This document shows positions 1 through 10,097 of a stretch of DNA of 37,067 bases, piece after piece (the first letter of the stretch is position 1; the number at the start of each line of letters is the position of its first letter). The notes under the pieces are model-generated. The model did not search any database, had not been told where the DNA came from, and saw nothing but the letters and a program-made list of their open reading frames with translations. Origin of the DNA: Mesotaenium endlicherianum (taxonomy: Eukaryota > Streptophyta > Zygnematophyceae > Zygnematales > Mesotaeniaceae); NCBI GenBank assembly GCA_009602735.1, contig WELA01009316.1, forward strand, positions 181,699 through 218,765, read 5' to 3'. Position numbers and translations under genes: made by a program.

Positions 1-25
1 CCCCCCCCCCCCCCCCCCCCCCCCC
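1..25. repeat. Poly-C homopolymer at window edge
   Basis: Twenty-five consecutive C residues start the window and are followed by CA-rich sequence. It may be genuine low-complexity DNA or a contig-end artefact. Confidence 0.8.
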
Positions 26-751
26 AAACAAACACACACCCACACACACACCACAGCTTTGCACTCTGTCATGCCGAGCACTACCGCCCACTCAGCTCTC
101 TCTCTGAACGAAAGATCTCATCCCCCGCAGGTCCCTTCTGCGACTGCGACTGCGACGGGGAGTGGGAATGGGAGCCATGGCCATGGTGAAAAGGAGAGCA
201 CTCACTCAGGCTACAGGCACGGCTGCCGAATAAGCTAGCCCAGGACACATCCAACGCGACACGTCCCTGTATGGAGGGAGATTGACCCGCTGGTGCAAGT
301 ACCAAGGAGCGAAAGCATCAATGCCCAGCTTGGCAGGAGCCCCAGAGTAATTATTATCCCAGCCTGACGAATTCGGCACTAGAACTCGAGTCACAGCCCC
401 ATGTGGGTTCGTTCCCAGACTGACACCCGTACAGAGGGGCCCCCCGACTGCTGCGTGCTTTGGGCTTCTTGCAGCACCACCAGCAGCAGCAGCAGCTCAG
501 GTCGATGTTACATCAGCAGGAAGCAAAGTGAATGCCTTACCTTCACACCCGATGGGCACGAAGCTCTCCCAGGCTGAGATGCGCACATATGTGCGGGGCA
601 CGTAGCAAGCCAAGGCGGCAGGTGGACATGATAGCACACACACATACAAGTACCGTGTAAACATATACTTGCATGTGTGTATGTGTGTGCATGGGACTGT
701 GTGTGCCCGCATGAACACGTGTATATCTGTGTTTTTTGCACGAGAGTAAGT

Positions 752-756
<5 letters not shown>

Positions 757-801
<45 letters not shown>
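757..801. repeat. (TG)n microsatellite within a longer TG-rich array
   Basis: About 22 uninterrupted TG units, followed by alternating purine-pyrimidine sequence (TGTGCGTGCGCGCACGCG) that has Z-DNA-forming character. It lies in intron 2 of the minus-strand kinase gene, where the transcript reads it as (CA)n. Confidence 0.95.
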
Positions 802-802
<1 letters not shown>

Positions 803-890
803 TGTGCGTGCGCGCACGCGCAAGTGCATGCGAGTGTGTGCGTGCACGTGTATTTGTGTGTGTGGTGTTGCATCTGCACAGGGGGCGCAC

Positions 891-1065
891 CTCGCCAAAG
901 GCACCGCGGCCGATGATGGTGAGGAGCTCAAAGTCCTCCACGCCCAGCTTGTGGCGCTGCAGCTTCATGTACTCCGTCTCCTTCTTCTCCAGCTCCTTTA
1001 TGATGTTGTACTGCTCCTCCTCCGGCACCTCCTCGTCCGCCAGCTTCCTCTCCAGCACCACACGC
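891..1065 (-). CDS. NDR-type AGC protein kinase, coding exon 2 (partial gene)
   Basis: This exon continues the kinase begun in exon 1. On the minus strand it starts after the acceptor ...GGCAG at 1066-1067 and ends before a GT donor at 890-889. Exon 1 ends with two bases of a codon and this exon supplies the third, so the reading frame joins exactly (224 nt plus 175 nt). It encodes the end of the N-terminal regulatory region (RRVVLERKLADEEVPEEEQ), the linker EKKETEYMKLQRHKLGVEDF typical of plant NDR kinases, and the start of the catalytic domain with the ATP-binding glycine loop GRGAFGE. Family knowledge: NDR kinases bind MOB1 through the N-terminal region and act in Hippo-like growth and morphogenesis signalling. 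Catalytic-loop exons are not in the window. The precise donor could differ by a few bases. Confidence 0.85.
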
Positions 1066-1074
1066 CTGCCAGCC

Positions 1075-1140
1075 GCGCACACGCACAGGCACGCAGACAC
1101 GCACGGACACGCACATGCACACACGCGCACACGCGTGACA
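1075..1140. repeat. CA-rich imperfect microsatellite
   Basis: Imperfect CACACG/CACGCA repeats immediately upstream (transcript sense) of kinase exon 2. It is complementary in type to the TG array on the other side of the same exon. Confidence 0.85.
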
Positions 1141-2021
1141 ATCACATTCCCACATAATTGTTCAGTTCCGCATTCAAAACAGTAAAGATATTCAGTGCAC
1201 CAGGCAGCGTTCAGATGGGAGTCAAAACTGCGAGTGTTCTGAAAGGAAGACGAGAATGACAAGCATTTAATATCCTCCAGCATGCTTGCCCGCATTCTTC
1301 TTACCCCACCTCCAGGCTAAACACACGGGTGAAGCCCCCACCCACAGGTTACTATAAAGGAAGGTCCACAGCATGCGCCTGACAGGAGGCTCCTTGCGAG
1401 CTTCCATGGCGGAGCTGGAGAGCATGCAGGTTCGCGGCTGGTGTCAAACAGCCCCAGCACTTCCATCCAGGAACTTTTCTCTCAGGAGCTATCAGACCTT
1501 GGCCTTCTAAGAGGAAGTAAAGCAATCATGAAATGAGCACCCTTGTGCGTGTCGAGAGCCTCGCCCCAAAGCGCAATAGGAACTTATTGCTGCAACCGGC
1601 GTCAACCACCTAGGTGGCTGCACTAACGCTCAGCAGGAGCGGGGAGAAGAACGCGCATACTCTGGCACACCTCGCCGTTGGGAGTGCAGCATCTTGGGCT
1701 CTAACACGTACATTGTCTGACGTTCCTCTTCTCCGACTACGGGCGTTGCACACCACTGCTAAAACCCTACCCTCTTTTACTCTGCAATGACTCCATTCAA
1801 AAATAAAACCCTCAGCATCTGAAAGGGAGAAAGGACAGTGCAATGTGGGCTGTCGTTGGGTGCTAGGTACAGACAAAAGAGGCTTCACCCCAAAGAAACG
1901 AGACTTCTGACACTTCACCCTCCAGGGCAGGCCTGGCTTAGTAGAAAGAAAAGCATCTTGGACACATAAGCAACAGACATGTCCACGCAAAAGTACGCAA
2001 CCTGTCTTCGTCAACAAATAG

Positions 2022-2037
2022 CCCCCCCCCCCCCTCN
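2022..2037. other. C homopolymer with single N (assembly uncertainty)
   Basis: Thirteen Cs are followed by TC and an N at 2037. This is one of three isolated N bases in the window and probably marks a joined gap. Confidence 0.8.
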
Positions 2038-2602
2038 CCAGCATGCTGGTCTCTCATGTGTTTCAGAACTAAACCAGGAAGACCCTTGCTTGCAGTGACT
2101 CATATGTTCATGTAGCGGAAATTTCAATTTGTGAGGCTGCGGCTGTCAGGAGGCGCTCAGCTCAAGAGCTTACTTCGGGAGGGAGTGGACGAAACTATTA
2201 TAGAGAAGTTGTTTTAGGGCCAGCCAGAGATGCCGCACAAGCTCCTGGGATGGATTAGGGTTAGGACAAATGAAGGAACTTGAATGCCATCGTCGTTATG
2301 CACCACGCGACAAATTGTAGACCTCCCTAAGATCTCATCAAGAACCAGGACCAGAAAGGACGAGCTTACTGATACTGATGACATTGCGAAATACCATCAC
2401 CGTTCTGAAAGCTGTCGTGACAAAGCCCATCGGCCGTCACTGACTATTTGGTGACTGCTTTAGAAAGAATCCTCCGAGACGTCAGCAGCAGACTCACATT
2501 TCAAAAAACATGCAGGAAGCAACATAGTTGCTATTTACAAACTACTTGCGCAAGCAGGCTGCTAGACAGTCTCCTGCGCAAGTGACAGGATACGAGCCCC
2601 AC

Positions 2603-2826
2603 CTCTCTTTACGCTCCTGCAAGTTCTTCATCTGCGCTTTGTAGTGCTGCTCTATATAGTTCTTCGCAGCCGCCACTCTCTGCTTGGTGGCTTCTGAAAG
2701 CTCTCCATTATCTGACGGATTCATTGCGGCCGGTTCTTTTTGGGGGGGTTCAGGAGGAGCCTGGGCTGCTTTCATTCTCTCAGACTTAGGGGACCACTTT
2801 GAAAACCAGCGATGCTTATCCGACAT
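2603..2826 (-). CDS. NDR-type AGC protein kinase, coding exon 1 (start of gene)
   Basis: The exon starts at the minus-strand ATG at 2826-2824 and ends at AAAGAGAG|GTGGGG (donor GT at 2602-2601). It encodes about 75 residues. The N-terminus MSDKHRWFSKWSPKSERMKA resembles the short aromatic/basic start of plant NDR kinases, followed by a Pro-rich linker and then the regulatory helix ATKQRVAAAKNYIEQHYKAQ and MKNLQERKER. That helix block is a hallmark of plant NDR/LATS-like kinases and is the MOB1-binding region in the family. The exon joins exon 2 in frame. This is the only clear host gene in the window, and it supports a streptophyte origin. The 5' UTR and promoter would lie above 2826 but cannot be delimited. 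Confidence 0.88.
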
Positions 2827-5800
2827 GAACGTTCAACTACAAAAATATTATCGCCAATGCGCAGCAGCATAACCCACACGTAGATGCTCGCGTGATAACC
2901 TGTGTATACTATCTTCCAAAAAGGTTCTCTTCACTTACGTGCTGATTGTCCTTAAATGACAAAGAATGTGCCCACAACGTAGGCTAGATCTGCAGCTACT
3001 CGTCGGGTTTAGAATATGAGAAGAGGAAAAGCTAATTACAACTCAGTACGTAGCAGTGTCAACAAGTCTTGGCCTATAGCGAAGAGCTTTTTTTTCGAAC
3101 GTATTATCTGCAGCGAAAGAGTAGGATCACAAACGCTGAAGAATTTACGTAAGCAAAGGGTTCTGACAACTCGAGACACAGACGAAAAAGGCTTCTATGA
3201 ATAGAGCATAGTAAATATGACCAAGCAAGAAGAAATATGATCTTAGAAGCCACCACCAACTATAAAAAAGAACGGGTAGACTCTTGGAATGCTTTGGAGG
3301 ATGGCAACGGTTCGGGAACAAGTTGCAAGGAGAGACAAAAATAATCAAGTCTTACTATCACGTCTCTCCATCGTTCTGCTCCTACCTACCTGCGAGTTGC
3401 TTGCTAGTTGCCAGAGGACACAGGAAATGGCCGTCTCAATCTCATGGATTGTTATGGATAGTGTATTTTGGTGTATTTGAACGTTCTCCCGTGTCACTTC
3501 CGGCACGAACTGAATTTCCACGTTTGGACAAACGTTTCCGCCACCTCACGAGTCACACCCAGTAACATGTTGCACTTTTATAACCGCTTTTGCCTTTGTG
3601 TTTGGCGATAAAACAACCGCCTACACGATCCGTACGTAAATATTAGTCACTCTTGGCAGAATGACTGAGGGCGGCTACTTTACGTAAATGAGGCAAAAGA
3701 ACGGGGGAGTTCTTCGAAGCCCTTCCACGAAGGAAAAAGGGAGCAACAGAGCCAAATGAACCTGATTTTTATGGGTCACGGTAATCACTTGCTTTAAGAT
3801 GACTTGGGAACACTTGGGAAGACCAAAAAAGACCCGTTCCAAGTTCCGTTGTCCAACGACATCAGGGAGGTTGGAAGGATTTAATTATTGTGACCATGGA
3901 CCTGCCTTGGTGGATCAGATTTGGCATCATCGAATCTACTGGAGACAATCGTTAGGATCATTAGATCCATGTAGGATGAAATAGGCCGGGTTGCTTTCGA
4001 CATCCTCTCGAAACTCACTAGCAGAGCGCATCCAAATTTGTTAGCATATCTCCACTCCGATCCCGACCATCTAAAAAGGTTGGGAGACGGGAACTTAATT
4101 ACCAACAGGCTCGTGTGAGGAGATTCAGTTATGATGCATTTTGAAGGCAGGCATGCGAATTTGACTCTCAAGACGCGCACTTCGCAAGGCCAAACGAGGG
4201 AGTCGACTTCTGAAGCATAAGAATAGTCTTTGCATTACGTATGCTACACAATATAACACTGACTGCTAGTAGTTGGACGGAGCGGCACGTGTGGCGAAAG
4301 TCACAGCTGCCTCCGATACGGAAAGTTAATGTTGACTCACTGGCCAAAGTACTTACATGTGAAAGACCAACATTGAAAAGCTTTAAGTGAGCCACACATG
4401 ATGTGTGACTGTCATTAGTCAAACCCGACTCGCAGCGATGGGTGGAAAGTTGACAGACAGGCCAGTTGCAAGATTGACCCAATCGGAACCTACAAAAGTC
4501 CATCCCACCAGCTACCAAGTCAGGCAGAGCTAATGAAGGAGCCATCTCAGCAGTTGCCAAGTTAGGCGATCTGAGGAGGCAGGCCACACCACCCATGGTC
4601 CACTAGCACGGCTGCCACGATGGAGCTGCCACGACAAGGGATATGGCCTTGAAGGCCACATCGACACACATACTAACCGAGAAATTACTGCAGTCACGCG
4701 TGGATGATACAAGGCTTCCATGCAAGCTAATCTGACGTGACATAATTCAAGCATGAATATTGTCTAGGATTGCACACGTGAAAGGCACGAGCTTTGCATG
4801 TTCCTCCTCATTCTTTCCTCGCACATTTTGCCTGAGAGAAGGAAGAAGGAGAAGGAGAGAGAGAAGAAGGAAGAAGGGCGCAAAGGAGAAGAAAGGAAGG
4901 AGTTTCCAAGGCTGCAAGGAGCCAAGGAGATACGCGTGCAAATCTTTTTGCTCCTCCCACACTTTGTGTTATAAAAAAATATTAGGATTCAGGAGTTTCC
5001 AAGAAGGGAATTTTGTTTGGAAAATAGAGAGCTCGCAAATAAGATGTCATGAATTATTAAGTCGAGGTCGTCAGACATAACCAAGCTACACATATGTGGA
5101 CCATCAACCTAGGTGGCCTGTCTTCCAATTGACTTTACGCATCCATATGTTATTTCTAAACTCACAAGTTACCAAAGTGTAGCACATCGAGTCACCTTTT
5201 GAACGGCACCATTTTCGCGTCATTTGGTCAACTATCGAGCGAGATATTCGTGATCTAGTTCGCGCCACCTACCGGTCCCTAACGGAATCTAACCAAGAGC
5301 CACTTTGTAACCCAATGTGCCCAAAGGACACATTGAAAAGCTGTTCGTGACCCCAAAGGCCCTTAGTCTAGTGCGCACGAATCCACGAGCCTCCTGGAAT
5401 ACATATGCCTTGCATCTTATATTATATGTGCATCATAAAGGCTATCACATGGTGATTGCATCATCTACTTCTAAAGAAAAAACTTCCTCGTTCCAGATCT
5501 ACTTTTGAAACTTTATCTACTTAGCATAGGTCTAGGTAAGCTCCACCAATGAGAAGCATTTAGCATACTTCTTGCATCTAGTTTTGATTGGTTTGAGTTA
5601 TTGAAATGAATCTTGCTCATTCAAGATTTATATATTTCATTTAAATATATAAGATCAAAGATACGTGGAAGCATGTATTTTTAGGGAGCGATCTTCGCCT
5701 TTATAATGAGTTCTGTTTACTCATCTCTACCCCTTGACTCACTTACCGTAGTATGCCATAAATGCACACTAACACATGGCACAAGTAAGAGGCGAGCTTG

Positions 5801-6299
5801 AGGACTAGAGCTTACCTTTTAGAAATTCATGGCCTCTTGCCTACCAGGCATACAAGCACGTATAGCACATACACAAGATGAGGGGACTGAATAGCAAAGG
5901 CGCTCTCATTTAGATGACCATAATGTAGCTAAAACACATCCCACTGACTTAGGTGCAAAACCATAGCATCTGTTTGCTTTATGTGACCTCAAAATGTCCG
6001 AGGGCATAACTCTGTCAATATTACTCCAAACTGAGCGAAGTCAACGACAGCGGAGGCATCTTGACGAGACCATTCAAAAAAGTCCTAGTTCGCTCCATTT
6101 GGAGCGCAGACAAAGCAGCCATATCAATTTCCGTGAAAGCTGGTCATAATAACGAACCCAAAAGTGCACATATCACTTGCCAATAACAATCCGACCCTAA
6201 AGCCTACTGTGCAGAATAAGGGACCACAAGATCCCAGCCTGCTATGTACCTAGTGACCACCTGGTTGACCACAGCGCACGGTGCGCCGTTTCGTGAGAA
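2827..6299. other. Intergenic DNA, no gene supported
   Basis: Both strands show only short, low-quality open frames without recognisable domains. The part nearest 2827 should contain the promoter and 5' UTR of the minus-strand kinase gene, but no element is distinct enough to name. A GA-rich purine tract lies at about 4836-4905. Around 5090-6240 the text looks like degraded non-coding repeat sequence, but I could not match it to the LTR families in this window. Confidence 0.55.
4836..4905 (+). repeat. GA-rich purine tract
   Basis: About 70 nt almost entirely of purines (GAGAGAAGGAAGAAGG-type), with no coding support. It is a low-complexity sequence. Confidence 0.8.
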
Positions 6300-6867
6300 C
6301 CCCGTTAAGTTGGGATCCACGGATCTTGGTATAACGACCATATTAATTGGTCGGTTGACTGAAATCCTAACTGTTCAGTTGACTGACGACGGCTCCGCCT
6401 ACCCAGGAGTTAACTACACTGGTAGGACATCAGTTTACCGAATCTCAATTGACCTCCCGACTTTCAGTATACTACGGTCACATGTGCCAGTCTACAAATA
6501 ATTATCTAAATAAATATATTTATCCTCAGCATACTGAGTCCAAGTATACTAGTTAATACTATACGAGCTTACTATATATCAACCTACTGATATTATGTCT
6601 TATATATAATTGGTATATAAATCTCAGCCAACTATACTATGATACAAAAGTCAACCTGCTGACCTTTTCGACAACAAAGTGAGCAAACTACACTATGATA
6701 CAAAAGCCACCCCGCTGACCTTTTTAACAAAGTAAGTAAACTTGCATTATATCGACATACATTCATTTAGATGAACTCGCACATGTGAATTTATTGACAT
6801 AATACTTATTTAGGGTTGTACTTATATATGTAATTAATTAAATAAATAATGAACTTGATTCATTACA
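6300..6867 (-). repeat. Diverged family-C-like LTR remnant
   Basis: The segment CCGCCTACCCAGGAGTTAAC and the following TGGTAGGACATCAG-like text align with the same order of words in the family-C LTRs (around 18818-18855 and 26893-26930). The element ends in GATTCATTACA exactly as the family-C LTR does. The left boundary is unclear. Between 6631 and 6739 it contains an imperfect tandem duplication of about 55 bp. Divergence is much higher than for the other family-C copies, so this is an old or sister-family LTR. Confidence 0.6.
6631..6739. repeat. Imperfect direct tandem duplication (~55 bp units)
   Basis: The units at 6631-6686 and 6687-6739 both read ACTAYACTATGATACAAAAG followed by a CTGCTGACCTTTT-like segment and an ACAAAGT(G/A)AG end. 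They lie inside the diverged family-C-like LTR. Confidence 0.75.
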
Positions 6868-6895
6868 GTTGTGCTTAGCCTATGGGAGTGCCAGC

Positions 6896-7649
6896 ACATG
6901 TGAAAGGGGCAAAGTGCCCTAGTGGAAGCGTAGTGACTCACGAGGAAAGGAACTAGTTGCCATCATACTAGAGAGTGCAGCGGCATATCACTAACAAAGC
7001 TTAGGAAAAATACTCAACATTTTGAGTAGCAAGAAACTGCTCACAAATGATGTAGGATGAAAGGCCTTGTCATTACAAACCCGTAGAAATTTACAGAAGT
7101 GAAAATTGATAAGAAACAAAGAAGTTATGCCTATTTATAATTTTCTGCCTAAGTGCTCCTCCCTTGGAGGAAGCTACGGATTTTCCTAAGTGTTCGTCAA
7201 ATAGTCCCTTCCAGAATATTCGTGAGTAAGCCAGATCAGTCTAATCTGACGTGTCGGGCCGAATTGACGTCCACATACATGCATCGACATTACTAGAATA
7301 TTCTATCTTAGACGCGCTAGGCTAAACCGAAACTTCTAGGTAAATCGACCTAGTCGGCACTCCGCGTCAGCCGAACTTACGTGAAGGTTCGAGTTCATTC
7401 TAACGGGCCAGATCGCTCGACGCTGTCGGTCAATCCGACGGTCGCGCTCACCGCGAATTAAGGACAGTCGTCAACCGACCTCAAAACTAATTAAACTTCG
7501 GAAATCCATGACTCTCTCAATACTTGACCAAATTTGATGAACTTTATATCAAAATGACCACAAAAATGCACTCTACACTACTATACAATCAAAACATACT
7601 TTCATGAAACTCAAAAATGCACTTTATAAACCTATGACCTTACAACATG
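6896..7649. repeat. Target-site duplication acatg flanking solo LTR
   Basis: The direct repeats acatg at 6896-6900 and 7645-7649 immediately border the solo LTR. Five-bp duplications are the norm for Ty3 integrase. Confidence 0.92.
6901..7644 (-). mobile_element. Solo LTR of family D
   Basis: The reverse complement runs from TGTAAGGTCATAGGTTTA (7644 downward) to GGGGCAAAGT...-type terminus TTTCA at 6901. It matches the 744-bp LTRs of element D over the full length, and it is itself exactly 744 bp. It is flanked by the 5-bp direct repeat acatg (6896-6900 and 7645-7649). No internal region remains, so it is a solo LTR left by LTR-LTR recombination. Confidence 0.95.
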
Positions 7650-8221
7650 CCTTGTTCACATTTGTGGACATAGGAAAGCCTCATAGAGCGACTCCATGAG
7701 TTAAATGCGCCGCTTTGCTTACCAATTTTCTAGGAGTATAGAGCACTAAAGATGTCCCTAGTGTGACCTCTTTTAGTTGTCCCCATCATAGCAATTGTAA
7801 GTAAGAGACTTATTAGTAAAATTGACACTTTTATCTCTTGAGTTTTTAGGACCATTAGTCTCTCTTATGAAGAGGAAGCTAGCCTCTCATAGTGGTTTCC
7901 CTACAAAGACCAAACCATGTGCTTCCAGTGATCTTGTGGGCCATACTTCATTAGTTGTTTTCTTTCCAGTTTACAGTCTTGAGGTGCTCACTCTGGATAG
8001 TACACACTCCTTACTTCAAAGGAATTCCTCTTTGTTTGGAGTATTTAGAACCTACTACCTATGCCTACCCGTAGTGGGCTATCTTATTAGTCTTACTACA
8101 AAGGGGTTGGTGGACAAGACTCAGATTCAGATTTGAGCACCATTACGAAGATCTTTGAAGGGGATCAGCAAGACCTCTTCAGCTTGCAGCTGTCATTGAG
8201 CCTCAACTCTTGTGGACTCAC
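7650..8221. other. Intergenic DNA, no gene supported
   Basis: An open frame of 104 codons at 7822-8136 (plus strand) is hydrophobic and matches no family I know. It has no supporting context. No repeat relationship to the rest of the window was found. Confidence 0.5.
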
Positions 8222-8569
8222 TGTAACGATCCGCCGCGTGGTCGATTGCGACGCGTGCGACACGTCGTCGGATGCAACCGAAAGTGTCAATTTGAATTGT
8301 ATAAGTACGATTGGCGCACAATAAAAGGACCTCGAGTACCTTTTCATTCGTATTGCTACAATGGTATCGGATCGCAAACGTATGCAACTGTGTCCAAGAG
8401 ACCAGGGTTCAAATCCCAATGAGGACGAGGGTGCCCGAGGGGTGCGGGGCTGCTTGATGGTACAACCGTATGGCGATCTTTGGATCGTACAAAGAAAGGA
8501 CTATCACAAAACAATGTTCCTCGCGCCGCCGCGGCATAAGTGCTCGGGACGTGCACACTTGTAGGTTGG
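8222..8569 (+). mobile_element. Candidate miniature LTR element (TRIM-like) or tRNA-derived repeat, truncated
   Basis: A 139-bp segment 8222-8360 begins TGTAACGATCC and ends GCTACA, like a small LTR, and contains AATAAAAGG. One base later, TGGTATCGGA (8362-8371) matches the first ten bases of the primer-binding sites of elements A and C. About 45 nt further, GGTTCAAATCC (8406-8416) fits a pol III B box, so a tRNA-derived SINE is an alternative reading. There is no coding capacity. A second terminal repeat is not visible, because a family-C LTR begins at 8570. Confidence 0.4.
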
Positions 8570-8787
8570 TGAAATGAATCGACTTACCAAATAAGCGATT
8601 AACAATTAATGAAGATCTTCATATAAGCAAGTAATCTTTATGGTATTCTCTGATAATTGTTTAGACAGCAAAAGACAACGCACTAGCAGTGGACAATACT
8701 CGCAAGTCAAATGGAAGTAAACTAGCATCAATAATGCAATCAGTAAACTTGTACATAAGCAAGGCTAGAAGACAGCGCATATCAATG
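8570..8787 (-). mobile_element. Family-C LTR fragment interrupted by element B
   Basis: The sequence from TGAAATGAATCGACTTACC to ...ATCAATG matches the first 218 bp (plus-strand view) of the family-C LTRs at 18463 and 26537. It then stops where LTR0 begins. The left neighbour is not a primer-binding site, so this is an outer end of a 3' LTR or of a solo LTR. The rest of this LTR should lie beyond the right end of the window. Confidence 0.88.
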
Positions 8788-9279
8788 TGTAGTGATTTGA
8801 GTTATAATTTATTAATTGGCATATATTTTAATGCTTTTGCATATATTTGGAGTAATATTGTGTGGATTCGAGTGTGAATAGGTACTCTAGTGACTTGGTT
8901 CATGTTCTTTGAACCTTCTAAGGCATTTTTGAAGTTAGAGGAAGGACCTAGAAGATCTCCACGTGGCAAAAGTCAAATGTGCCATTTTTAGGTCAAAAAG
9001 AAATGTGTACATTATTCTAGAAAGAGGTGGCAAGTTTTGGGATGTGTTGGGTGCCAACAAATCATTATACATTTTCCTAAAAATTACTTATGTAGCAAGT
9101 ATATAAACAAGAGCTAGAACATAGAAAGGCATTCCAAAATCACTCTTGTACTTGCCAAATTCCAGAAATAAATTAACTTTTAAAAAGCTAGCTCTCTTTC
9201 ACTTGTGTTCAAAGATCCTTGTCTTGAATAGATAAAGTATTATATTTCGCTAAGTACGTTATCTATCTGATTCACTATA
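8788..9279 (+). repeat. LTR0 (5' LTR of element B)
   Basis: A 492-bp LTR that begins TGTAGTGATTTGAG and ends TTCACTATA, directly followed by a primer-binding site. A TATA box TATATAAA is at 9100-9107. It lacks an 11-bp duplication (TTTCAAGAAGC) found in LTR1 and LTR2. Over the 285 bp that can be compared it differs from LTR3 by about 8%. Confidence 0.9.
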
Positions 9280-9280
9280 G

Positions 9281-9292
9281 TGGTATCGGAGC
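9281..9292 (+). other. Primer-binding site of element B
   Basis: TGGTATCGGAGC lies one base after LTR0. It differs at one base from the complement of the plant initiator tRNA-Met 3' end (TGGTATCAGAGC). Confidence 0.88.
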
Positions 9293-9316
9293 TAGGCACT
9301 TTGGTAGCACAAGAAG

Positions 9317-9557
9317 ATGATCGATCCTCAAGACCAACAGCAAGCTTTCGAAGGAAGCCCTTCCTCTCCAAGAGACCCTCCTCCAGCGCCGATTGGAGAG
9401 CCCACTCAAGAAAATCTGCAACAACAAAAAGCACCACAAGAAGGAGCACCGTCAAATCCCGTGGCAGCCGCTATCGCAAAGTTGACCCCACCACAAGGAG
9501 TTCCCGCAAATGAGTGGGCAGCCTTCCTAATGACCGTCCACAACCAAGTAGGCTTGG
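9317..9557 (+). pseudogene. Gag 5' fragment of element B, cut by element A
   Basis: The frame opens at ATG 9317 and encodes the Pro/Gln-rich N-terminus of the family A/B Gag, closely matching the starts of the gags at 10098 and 16275. It has one copy of a 25-residue repeat where A has two. After the codons for VHNQVGL the sequence is broken at 9557/9558 by LTR1 of element A. The five bases cttgg (9553-9557) would be the left target-site copy. In the intact gag the same site is followed by CCACCTATGAAGC. It is only a fragment and non-functional. Confidence 0.88.
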
Positions 9558-10060
9558 TGTAGTGATTCGAGTTATTATATATTAGTTCGCATATATTTTA
9601 ATGTTTTCAAATATATTTGGAGTAGTATTGTGTGGAGTCAAGTGTGAATAGGTACTCTAGTAACTTGGTTCATGTCCTTTGTACCTTCCAAGGCATTTTC
9701 GAAGTTAGAGGAAAGACCTAGAAGAACTCCATGTGGCAAAAGTCAGATGTGCCATTTTTAGGTCAAAAGGACATGTGTACATTATTCTAGAAAGAGGTGG
9801 CAAGTTTTGGGATGTGTTGGGTGCCAACACATCAACATACACCTTCCTAGAAATTACTTATGTAGCAAGTATATAAACAAGAGCTAGAACATAGAAAGAC
9901 ATTCCAGAATCACTCTTGTACTTGCCAAAATCCAGAAATATATTAACTTTCAAGAAGCCATCTCTCTTTCAAGAAGCTACCACTTGTGTTCAAAGATCCT
10001 TGTCTTGAATAGATAAAGTATTCTGTTTTACTAAGTACTTTATCTATCTGTTTCACTACA
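9558..10060 (+). repeat. LTR1 (5' LTR of element A)
   Basis: It is 503 bp long, runs TGTAGTGATTCGAG...TTTCACTACA, and has TATATAAA at 9870-9877 as the likely promoter. It differs from LTR2 at four sites, all in the first 200 bp. Confidence 0.95.
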
Positions 10061-10061
10061 G

Positions 10062-10073
10062 TGGTATCGGAGC
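10062..10073 (+). other. Primer-binding site of element A
   Basis: TGGTATCGGAGC starts one base after LTR1. It fits priming by an initiator tRNA-Met with one variant base. Confidence 0.9.
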
Positions 10074-10097
10074 TAGGCACTTTGGTAGCACAAGAAG

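Larger units (their letters stand above)
1..890. other. NDR kinase intron 2 region; no further exon recognised
   Basis: This stretch lies downstream (minus-strand sense) of kinase exon 2. It begins at the window edge with 25 C residues and a short CA-rich tract, has an (AGC)5 run near 482-496, and carries a long TG-rich array at about 675-870. I looked on the minus strand for the continuation of the kinase domain after the glycine-rich loop and did not find it, so the remaining exons are presumably beyond the left edge. Open frames here are low-complexity readings of the TG/CA array. Confidence 0.6.
1066..2602 (-). other. NDR kinase intron 1
   Basis: The 1537-nt interval between the two kinase exons has GT (2602-2601) and AG (1067-1066) boundaries on the minus strand. 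The end next to exon 2 (about 1075-1140) is CA-rich on the plus strand, hence UG-rich in the transcript. A C-homopolymer with one undetermined base occurs at 2022-2037. No other gene is apparent. Confidence 0.75.

Noticed and set aside
497..931. Long open frames of THTHTH or VCVCVC repeats
   Set aside because: They are translations of the TG/CA microsatellite in the kinase intron.
7822..8136. 104-codon hydrophobic open frame
   Set aside because: No domain, no codon-usage support and no context; it is likely chance in non-coding DNA.
8362..8425. A functional tRNA gene
   Set aside because: A B-box-like word is present, but the T-arm pairs at only about three positions and no clover-leaf with a matching acceptor stem can be drawn.
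8165..8556. Minus-strand frames containing GFEPWSLGH or WDLNPGLLD words
   Set aside because: They are antisense readings of a tRNA-like or repeat sequence (B-box region), not protein genes.
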